Shown here: positions 56,521-64,000 of the stretch, piece after piece
How the letters are laid out: each line of letters starts with the position of its first letter
Position numbering within the stretch: the first letter of the stretch is position 1
Source: Dryocosmus kuriphilus
Lineage: Eukaryota; Arthropoda; Insecta; Hymenoptera; Cynipidae
DNA length: 64,000 nucleotides
Assembly: GCA_038277395.1 (NCBI GenBank)
Contig: CM076197.1
Coordinates: 28,289,564-28,353,563 of the forward strand
Reading direction: 5' to 3'
The notes under the pieces: model-generated
Told to the model about the DNA's origin: nothing
The model's input: only the letters and a program-made list of their open reading frames with translations
Database searches by the model: none
Made by a program: the position numbers and the translations under genes

Positions 56521-57880
56521 GAAACAGTTGTGCACCAGGTGTACTCAGTGTTTAATACATTGGAAAATTGATATCTTTTAATGTGCGTTGGTTTTCCTAA
56601 TACTAGCATTTTTCCAGCGTAAGATGAAAAATCAGTTTTTAATATTTTCATTCGTTTTCAACCTGAGAACCTTTACTGGGGAATAAATATTCTCTTTTCT
56701 TGAAATGTACATATGTATGCAATAAAAAATTGTGGACAATCTTTTGACCGATTTCAAGTTTATAGCATTTATATATCACCTAGTCTTTTTAGAATTAATA
56801 ATGACAGATTCTTCAAAAGTTTCAAATGTCAAACCCGTAATTGTATTTTATAAAAAGTATATTTCTTGTACATTATTTCGCGAATTATAATATCATAGTA
56901 TTTTGTTATTGATATCCTTTTACTATCTTATTAATATTGTGTTACAATCGCAGTTCTCATTTTTTAAGTGTAGTATATAACACATAACAATAGTTTTACC
57001 GATAAATACTCAGAAATTGCAGCTTCAAATAAACGATATATTGTGATGGTTAATTCAGATACAATTAAGTCCTTCTTAATTCACTTTTTTGTAATCAGTT
57101 TCAAATACACAATTTTTTAATTCAATTAAAAAATTTAACTTAAAAATTTTCTGCGATTGTATCTATGATAATGATAGTTCTATTCGTTTTTATTTATAAT
57201 AGTTTGTACAAGTTGTACTTTCCCTCTCAGTTGTACCTATATTACTTACAATTAGATTATTTTCATAAGTGAAAAGTTAAGTATGAGCGTAGCAAATGTA
57301 TAAGTATTAAAGTTGTTAATGTAATGCATAGAAATATATTTTATTGTAATTCTAAAAAAAAAAATAATTACACGAAGTGAGAATTCTGCAACGATTTTAT
57401 GTAGGCCATTCTTCGTACATATATTATATATATTTACAATTTTATAGAAAATTATATGAAATACATGTTCCAATATTGTAAAAATATAATAATTATTGTG
57501 TTATACGAAATATAATTCCCACATTTCTCAATGAAAATAAACGATAATTATCAATTACAAATCTTTTACAACAATTAAACCCCTAAAAATTAAATTGTCA
57601 GTTATAATTCTTAAAAAATAATAATTTTGGTAAAAATTTCAAATGACAAGCGTCTATTGGTGCATTTGTCAACTGAAGGAATTATTGGAAGAAAGGGGCA
57701 AAAAGTAAATTTCCAGAAAATATTTCGTAAAATGCAGGACCACGGGTATACGGGGTTTCAGTTCTATTGCAGGCGACAAGTTTATGCCGATGCGGTTTCC
57801 TTTTCGACTCACATACGCAGCACACTCTCCTGACCACAGATATAATGCAGATGAGGTAAGGAATTAGTTCGACCAGAAGC
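56521..57880. other. AT-rich intergenic DNA, no gene
   Basis: No recognisable gene is present. One 68-codon frame (57627-57833) has no family match that I know. Confidence 0.5.
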
Positions 57881-57908
57881 CGATAGTTGGCACCACAGGA
57901 AAGTTTAT

Positions 57909-58232
57909 ATAGGAGGTGTCTACCGAGTTGGTATGACAGATTCCTACAGGGTTGGTAGACTCCAAAAGCTGTTTGGGTAGCCTGTGTTGGCTACCGGCGT
58001 TTCGTCCCGGGTCCACTTGTGTGGACTCATCAGTGTGGCTGATACACAAGTGAACCCTGCCGCAGACGCCTGGGGATACGAGGAGAGATTTGATTCTCTG
58101 ATCACCCATTCGATATGTAGGCGCGCTCAATGCTGCTTAACTTCCCTGAGCGCGCAGATGGTGACGTTGTCGATGTGCTACTGAACAACACGCTAGTCGG
58201 TCTGTATTAAGACCTAAAAGCGAGTCCCTACA
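57909..58232 (-). repeat. 3' LTR of the miniature element
   Basis: The minus strand begins TGTAGGGACTCGC at 58232. It shares GTTTCGTCCCGGGTCCA and GCGCGCTCAATGCTGCTTAA (plus strand) with the partner. Confidence 0.87.
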
Positions 58233-58244
58233 GTACTCCCCCGC
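58233..58244 (-). other. Polypurine tract of the miniature element
   Basis: On the minus strand GCGGGGGAGTAC abuts the 3' LTR start TGTAGGG. Confidence 0.65.
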
Positions 58245-58589
58245 TAGTGACGTAGGCACGATATGATGATGGTGGTTGGGACGATGCTGTGGTGGTCGTC
58301 GGAAGGCATGTTGCGAAGATACTGGCTTGGTTCTGATGCGCGAGAACGGGAGTGAGCTACTGCGACCGTCGCGACTTTGAAGCTGGAGAGCCGGTTTGAG
58401 CGGGTGACCAAGCCGCTGCGCGAAACTCAGCTGAAGATCCAAGCTGTGGACAAGGCTAGTTGCGTCGGAGTGACGAAGAAGAGCTCTTGTTCCAATTTGT
58501 TGAAGAACCAGACGAGGGCGGAGCCAGGGCGATGCGATGTCCGAAAGTTGAGCAATCATAGATGTAGACGAAGTTTGCGTGTTCTTTTT

Positions 58590-58602
58590 GTCGGGGTTAC
58601 CA
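58590..58602 (-). other. Candidate primer binding site of the miniature element
   Basis: On the minus strand TGGTAACCCCGAC starts three bases inside the 5' LTR. The TGG start complements a tRNA CCA end; the donor tRNA is not identified. Confidence 0.6.
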
Positions 58603-58605
58603 ATT

Positions 58606-58931
58606 ATAGGAGGTGTATACCGAGTTGGTATGGCATGTTCCTACAGGGTTGGTAGACTCCAAAAGCTGTTTGGGTAGCCTGTGTTGACTACCGGCGTTTC
58701 GTCCCGGGTCCATTTGGGTGGACTCATCAGTGTGGCTGATACACAAGTGAACCCTGCCACAGACGCCTGGGGATACGAGGAGAGATGTGATGCTCCGATC
58801 ACCCATCCGAGATGTGGGCGCGCTCAATGCTGCTTAACTTCCCTGAGCGCGCAGATGGTGACGTTGTCGATGTGCTACTGGAGAACACGTTAGTCGGTCT
58901 GTATTAAGATCTAATAGCGAGTCTCTACATT
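58606..58931 (-). repeat. 5' LTR of the miniature element
   Basis: The minus strand begins TGTAGAGACTCGC at 58931 and ends CTCCTAT at 58606. By eye it is well over 90% identical to the other LTR. Confidence 0.87.
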
Positions 58932-58976
58932 TATGTGCACTATTAGCATCGGTAGCTGGCACCACAGGCAAGTTTA

Positions 58977-60361
58977 GGTGCAGTATTAGAATTTTGATTA
59001 TAACCATTATAACAATAATAATAATTTAATGATAACCTCTGTCTACAAAGGGATATTCCTTCACGCATCTGTCAGAACAAATGCTACTTAATCAGTTAAT
59101 GAAAAAATAATTTTAATTTAGTGTTGAAGTTATTCGAAAATTAGGTTGCTGAGTTTCTTTATAAAGAGTAAAGGGTTAGTGAATCGTCGCAATAAAGTCA
59201 AAAAATTTCAATTTTTTTAAATTGAACATTTTTTCCGATGTAAACTAAAATTATGGTATTTTTTATGTACATATTTTCGTATTCTAAACGCTGAAAAGGA
59301 ATTAAAATATGAAACATGTAATCTTTGTTTAAACTAACATTCTTTAAATGAACAAAAATTACATTTTTTTAAGATTCAAATAATTTGTATTTAAATTAAC
59401 TTTTGTTTTCATTTTTACGTGTGCAAAATGATTTTCATAGGTACGTCAGTTTATTTAAAAATATCATTTTTGTTAATTTTGAAGAATCAAACCTTATAGT
59501 TATTTTTGGAAAATGGACAAAAATGATCTTATAAAGATTCAGTTAAATTTTATTCAAATGTAACATTCGTTTTCATTTGTATGTACTATATGTGTGACAA
59601 TTATTTTTGAGCATACACTAATTTTAAAATATATTTGTTTATTTAAAAAAAGATTATAAACCAAACAAAAATTAAATTTCTTAATTAAAATTTTTTATTT
59701 GCATTTATTATAAAAAACTATATATAAAAAGTAATATATCCTTTCGGTATATCCTATATCCATATATCGGTATATCCATATCCTTCCACATCCTTTTGGT
59801 GTTAAAATGTTTTATGATTTTTGGCAGAATTTAAAAAAATATTTTAAAGTCTCTCAGGCCGGTTAAATGAATAAAATACTTATTTTAGTTAAATAAGCGT
59901 TATTATTGAAATATTTAATTTTTGAATGTATGGAATGTATTCTTTTTCACAAAATATAAGAGAATCCATATATCCAGGGTACTTTTTCGACAGATTGGTC
60001 GCTCATTATTCAAACAAGTTTCTTTAAAAAGAAATTTATTATTTATAAAAAAAAGTCTCTGTAAAATATTTTTCAAAAAATTTGAACCAAGAGAAAACTT
60101 TTTTTTCTTTTTACACTTTTGCCTTACAATTAACCGTTTTAAATAGGTACAGCGTTATAAATGATTTTAATTAATTCAAAATTGTGCAACTATATAAAAT
60201 ACAGTTTTAGAATTTATATTTGAAAATATATACTGAATAATGTAAGAAGATGTTGTGATTTTTAAATCTCTTGAAAATGAAGGTGAAAAATAAATTTGAA
60301 TTCCTTCGAAAGAAAAATTTTTACTTTATTTCTTTTTCCAGGTAGTAGGTTTTTTTGGATG
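58977..60361. other. AT-rich intergenic DNA, no gene
   Basis: Low-complexity A/T-rich sequence with a short TATATCC-type repeat near 59740-59790. No gene is supported. Confidence 0.5.
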
Positions 60362-60462
60362 AAATTGTAAAATTCTTAGGACGCAATATTTGGCCAACTT
60401 CGAGAAAAACAGCTTTAAAAAAGTCTCTGACGTATACGGTTAAAAATTTTATATCATAACTG

Positions 60463-60534
60463 ATTGTCTAGCTCACACGGTATCATTCTGAGTTAGTAGT
60501 CGGAAGGTTCCAGGTTCGAGTCTCGCTGGATGCA
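60463..60534 (+). tRNA. tRNA-like sequence (left arm), probably not functional
   Basis: TAGCTCACACGG (60469-60480) resembles an A box, and CCAGGTTCGAGTCTCGCTGG (60510-60529) is a good T-arm with a B box, able to pair CCAG with CTGG. The acceptor stem does not pair well, so I regard it as a tRNA-derived relic. Confidence 0.4.
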
Positions 60535-60925
60535 CTTTTTTTGTTTATTTATTATAATTTTTATTGTTAAATATTATTAATATGCTTAATTTTTTAGTAC
60601 TTTACATTTAAATTTTTTATTTCATAATACTTTGTTTCCATTCTTATTTTAAATTATTCAGATATTATACGAAAATATGTCTGATTGAAAGTAAAATTAT
60701 TCGTTTATATTCTCATTTTAACATATGCACAAAATTCAAACAATTTGATGATATTAATCATTTTCGTAGAATATAGATTTGTTTGCGAAAAAGTCTGAGA
60801 AGACAGAGTCTTTTGTTGAAAAACAATTTAACATGTTTATTTTTGTAAAATTTAAAAAATAGAAGAAAATTGAATTTAATAATATTTTAATAAATAAAAA
60901 ACAAAAAAAAAACTGCAAAAAGTAG

Positions 60926-61010
60926 AGGCAGTGAGAATCGAGCCTACAACCTTCTTTCTAGGAACTAAAAGCGCTGTGCATTATATGGCTATACCACCTG
61001 AGCTAGCAAA
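60926..61010 (-). tRNA. tRNA-like sequence (right arm), possibly with an intron
   Basis: The minus strand reads TAGCTCAGGTGGTATAGC, a very good A box and D arm (61005 downward), and GGCTCGATTCTCACTGCC, a B box and T-arm region (60944 downward). The spacing is slightly long for a plain tRNA. Acceptor pairing is weak and the anticodon is not certain. Confidence 0.4.
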
Positions 61011-61315
61011 CTAAGTAAGATAATTATTTTTCAACACTAGAAGCCGGGCGACAAATTTTGAAAGATGTTTTTCTTGAAACTGGCCAAATTTTGCGTCCTA
61101 GGAATTGTACAATTTTAGTTTAGCAGCAAATTAGATGCAGAAGTAACACAAGAGTTAAAATATGCAGAACGGTCTATCTTTTTCGCCCTCGCGGGCTTTC
61201 TACATGCAATTTTTAAGGAAAATTCAAACGCCGGTGCCGATTCGCACATCGGCCACGTGCGCAGATCTAGATTTTCATTTGTTTTGAAAGCATTATTTTC
61301 TCAAGACTGATCCTG

Positions 61316-61564
61316 TTGTTACTTCAAGATAAACTGATCATTTTGAGCAAAGTTTATTGCGTTTTTAAATATTTACAACTTATTTGTGGTTTTATCGTGT
61401 GTTTAGGTTTAAAAAAAATTAAAATAGCACCATCAAAGTCACGCCTTGTAAATTGCTGTGCTTATAGAGGTTGCACAAATCGGAGAAGAGTGATGAAGGT
61501 GTTGTGCTGTTAAGTTTCCCAAAAAAAGGGACCGGCAAGTTTACTCGATGGATTGAAAAATCAG
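61316..61564 (+). pseudogene. THAP-like first exon, frameshifted
   Basis: The frame gives KSRLVNCCAYRGCTNRRR, the C-x4-C start of a THAP domain. After a shift of one base near 61487 the adjacent frame gives LSFPKKGTGKFTRWIEKS, the FP and W landmarks of the same domain. It ends in TCAG followed by GTAAGT (61565), a strong splice donor. THAP domains bind DNA in P-element transposases and in cellular regulators. The later C..H half would lie on the next exon, which I do not find. Confidence 0.6.
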
Positions 61565-61724
61565 GTAAGTGACAAAAAAGATTATCTTTAGTGCCTGTAA
61601 GCTTGACATTTTAAAGAAAATTTGTACTTTTTTAGTTAGTAGAATTGTATATGAAAGGAGGTCAATCATGCCAGTTTTTAAGGATTATATGGGTTTCCAA
61701 GGTTAAAAAAATCTGCCCGCTTCG

Positions 61725-61850
61725 CGGGCACATTCTCTTCACGCGCATCGCGCGAAGTATGAGCGCGCCTAGTGCGCGCGTCTGATGGTACTCGCGCTTC
61801 GCGCTCAATAGGTTCTTTACCTCGTGCTACGCGCTCGGTGTTTATGAATC
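61725..61850. repeat. GC-rich cluster of CGCGCTTCGCGC-type palindromes
   Basis: Words CCCGCTTCGCGGGC, GCGCATCGCGCGAAG, GTGCGCGCG, TCGCGCTTCGCGCTC and GTGCTACGCGCTCG follow one another in an otherwise AT-rich region. Related words occur at 61186-61195 and 62046-62062. Confidence 0.75.
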
Positions 61851-62089
61851 GTATAAACCTTTAAATTAAAGATCAAACCATTGAACAGTGTAATTTGGTA
61901 ACTTTTGTAATTTTGGTCTTAATGTTTCAAACCACCTACATTTTTCTAATGAAGTTATTAAATTTAAATTTTATTAAAAATTACAAAAGAACTCTTTTTA
62001 CTTAAGGCTCTATCAACCTTAAGGAATACATTCTCATCATGACACTCGCGTTACGCACTCGACACCTAATTTTTTTTCATTGTAGATTG

Positions 62090-62930
62090 GTAAAGTTTTT
62101 TTTGTGATTTTCCAAATCTTCACAATGCAGGATTTCAATTCTTAAAAGTGAAACGATGAATCTTATAAATAAATTTTGTAGTTTTTTTTTAAGATGAACA
62201 ATTCTGCTACTTAACATTTTCTCATATCTTGTATAGCTTTGCTGCAAAGTGGATACCTTTATATTTAATAACATATTTCACGAATAACTAAAAAAGTATA
62301 TGTTTTTACAAAAAAATGATAGATAGAAAATTTGTAGATCTTTTTAAGATAAAAATTTTGTTTCTCATAATTTTTTTCTTATCTTGAATAGTTTTACAGG
62401 AAATTTGGATTTTTAAGTTTTAATAACGTTTTCTCGATTAAAACCAAACCCGTGCCTTTTATCAAAACATGTTTAAAACAAAATTTGTAGATCTTTTTGA
62501 GCTCAAAAGCTTTTTCTATTATCATCCTTCTTGTATCTTAAATATTTTGGAGGGAAACCACAGTTTTTCATTTTTAATAACGTTTTCTCGATTAAAATAC
62601 GAACCGTGCATTTAATTAAAACGGTAAAGACAAAATTTGTAGATGGTAGTTGGTCAAAAACCTTAGGTTCACGAAACAGTCCTTTCTTTTCACGCCTTAA
62701 TGAAGACTGCCAAGGCGCAATCCCGCAAGATATTAATTAACCTTATTTTACGAATAACTCAAAAAGTATGAGTCCTTGGAAAAAAATACAAAGCAAATAG
62801 GTAGGTCGTTTTGAGGTGAAGAACTTTGTTTATTATGATTTTTTTCGTATCTTGAATATTTTGGCGGGAAATTTGAATTGTTGATTTTTAGAAAGAAATT
62901 TTGATAGATAAAACCAGAACCGTTGGTCAA
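62090..62930. repeat. Tandem units of about 155-180 bp
   Basis: Phrases AAAATTTGTAGATCTTTTT, CTTGAATATTTTGGCGGGAA and TAACGTTTTCTCGATTAAAA recur (for example at 62430 and 62583; ACGAATAACT at 62280 and 62753). A fragment of the flanking foldback (TTTCACGCCTTAATGAAGAC) is embedded near 62686. Confidence 0.75.
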
Positions 62931-63190
62931 ACGTGGCTGGTTAACGAACTCGTCCTTACTTTTCACGCCTTAAAGAAGTCTGCCAAGGTGCAATCCCGTA
63001 CGACTAGGCCTTCGAACGTTATCGTGTATACAGACAACAACGACGACAACAACGACAACGACAGACAGACACCAACGTAAAACATGATTTTTCGGATTCA
63101 GGAGGTCATGAAACGTGGAGATTTCATGAAATCCGCGAAAGTCAGCTTTCACATAAAACTAATACTTTCTCATTGATATGAGAATGTAAA
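62897..63190 (+). repeat. Foldback arm, left
   Basis: It pairs with 63578-63922: GATAAAACCAGAACCGTTGG, GTGGCTGGTTAACGAACTCG and GGAGATTTCATGAAATCCGC appear in reverse complement on the right. It contains a short ACAACGACG tract. Confidence 0.85.
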
Positions 63191-63577
63191 AAACATACTT
63201 TCTGTATTCTTTTATTTAAAACATAAATTATTTTATTCAAAGTTTTAAGCACATTAAGGAGCAACATTTGAACAATATATTGCAAAATTTTCATTCAAAT
63301 AATTTTAAAAATCAGCCGGTGGGATCTGGTTTATGTGACAATAAAAAACCAAATTTTTTTCTGTTGATAGATTAGTATAGCTCGTGATTGAAGGAACGAT
63401 TTTTATAAAATTGACATTTGAATTTTTGGCAGAGCTGTTTGCAAAACAGTACAATTTTCGGGCCAATTTACGCTACGCACAGCCATAGATATGTACAACC
63501 TTGTAAAATTATTTGTAATCGAAAAAAAACCTTCATTTAATCACGAGCTATACTTTTCTACTAACCGAAATTTTTTT

Positions 63578-63922
63578 ACATTCTCATCAGAGAAAGTATT
63601 AGATTTATGCAAAATTTTACTTTCGCGGATTTCATGAAATCTCCACGTTTTGAGACCTCCTGAATCCGAAAAAATGGTTTTTACGACCGTGTCTGTCTGT
63701 CTGTTGGCGTTGTCGTCGTTGTCGTCGTCGTTGTCGTTGTCGTCGTTGTCGTCGTTGTCGTTGTCGTCGTTGTCGTCGTTGTCGTCTGTTCCCACGATAA
63801 CTTTCGAAGGACTAATCGGATTGGGTTGCGCTTTAGCACACTTCTTTAAAGCATAAAAAGTAAGGACGAGTTCGTTAACCAGCCACTCTTGACCAACGGT
63901 TATGGTTTTATCCATCAAAAAC
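63578..63922 (-). repeat. Foldback arm, right
   Basis: This is the inverted partner of 62897-63190 with a longer microsatellite. An open frame of 125 codons on the minus strand is repeat-derived (poly Asp/Asn) and also reads through the arm, so I do not call it a gene. Confidence 0.85.
63705..63783 (+). repeat. (GTCGTT)n microsatellite
   Basis: Runs of GTCGTTGTCGTC lie in the right foldback arm. The left arm has only a short ACAACGACGACAACAACG counterpart (63034-63062). Confidence 0.9.
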
Positions 63923-64000
63923 GGTTTTCACAAAATCAAAAAATCCATTTTCCGGCTAAACTATGAGAGATACAAAAAAAAACGTAAGAAAGTAAAATTA

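Larger units (their letters stand above)
57909..58931 (-). mobile_element. Miniature LTR retrotransposon (TRIM-like), complete with TSD
   Basis: Two direct repeats of about 325 bp (57909-58232 and 58606-58931) enclose 373 bp. TTTAT lies immediately outside both ends (57904-57908 and 58932-58936), a 5-bp target duplication. On the minus strand the LTRs begin TGTAG(A/G)GACTCGC, the PBS lies just inside the 5' LTR and a purine tract just before the 3' LTR. The interior has no gag or pol. This is a terminal-repeat retrotransposon in miniature, which would need proteins from an autonomous relative. Confidence 0.87.
60362..61116. mobile_element. Foldback element with tRNA-like sequence in both arms
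   Basis: 60362-60416 (AATTGTAAAATTCTTAGGAC, then GCAATATTTGGCCAACTTCG) is an inverted repeat of 61061-61116 (AAACTGGCCAAATTTTGCGT, then CCTAGGAATTGTACAATTTT). Moving inward, each arm contains a tRNA-like segment facing the other. The middle is AT-rich. There is no ORF and a target duplication is not resolved. Confidence 0.75.

Noticed and set aside
63541..63918. 125-codon acidic frame on the minus strand
   Set aside because: It follows the foldback arm and its GTC/GTT microsatellite; the mirrored arm does not keep an equivalent frame.
1..64000. CRISPR array
   Set aside because: Repeats here are satellites, minisatellites or inverted repeats; there is no regular 25-40 bp repeat with unique spacers, and the genome is eukaryotic.

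Overview
This window is repeat-dominated, non-genic DNA from an animal genome. It is most likely an insect, and a hymenopteran would fit, but no conserved host gene is present to settle that. The evidence is a set of insect-type mobile elements (mariner, non-LTR retrotransposons, a Ty3/gypsy element with an env-like ORF and a tRNA-Arg primer site, P-element-like THAP fragments), long AT-rich satellites and short foldback elements. I see no intact single-copy cellular gene, operon or CRISPR array.

Layout. 1-11,700: AT-rich satellite with a monomer of about 740-800 bp. It changes orientation across a 500-N gap (515-1014) and is interrupted by a 5'-truncated, decayed non-LTR retrotransposon (6371-10410). 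11,701-14,379: two short inverted-repeat elements and two poly-A-tailed retroposon 3' ends. 14,380-33,419: one gypsy-type LTR retrotransposon, stretched to 19 kb by nested insertions. A mariner sits in its leader and is itself split by a minus-strand non-LTR element with a 16-bp target duplication. A 3.6-kb CCGGA-rich non-coding element interrupts gag, and two adjacent hairpins interrupt the reverse transcriptase. 33,476-35,457: a P-like THAP exon, a repeat with a 316-bp hairpin, and a 30-bp minisatellite.

35,458-49,390 is the most remarkable object: a nearly perfect palindrome of 13.9 kb. Its arms are about 6.9 kb, its loop is about 43 nt, and it is flanked by a 6-bp direct repeat (CGCAGT) inside a minisatellite that runs in the same orientation on both sides. 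Each arm carries a divergently oriented gene for an acidic protein with an N-terminal C2HC zinc finger. The right copy is open (231 aa) and the left copy has a 2-bp frameshift. Both have a TATA box next to the loop. This looks like an inserted giant foldback element, possibly related to 6-bp-TSD elements such as Polinton/Maverick, rather than a simple duplication.

49,391-64,000: minisatellites, an inverted copy of the 34-kb repeat, a long poly-C tract, a TTAA-flanked inverted-repeat element, a complete miniature LTR element with TSD, PBS and PPT (57,909-58,931), a foldback with tRNA-like Pol III boxes in both arms (60,362-61,116), a THAP-like exon fragment, and a foldback built on a GTC/GTT microsatellite at the end. 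The genes do not form a pathway; the window is a layered record of transposition.
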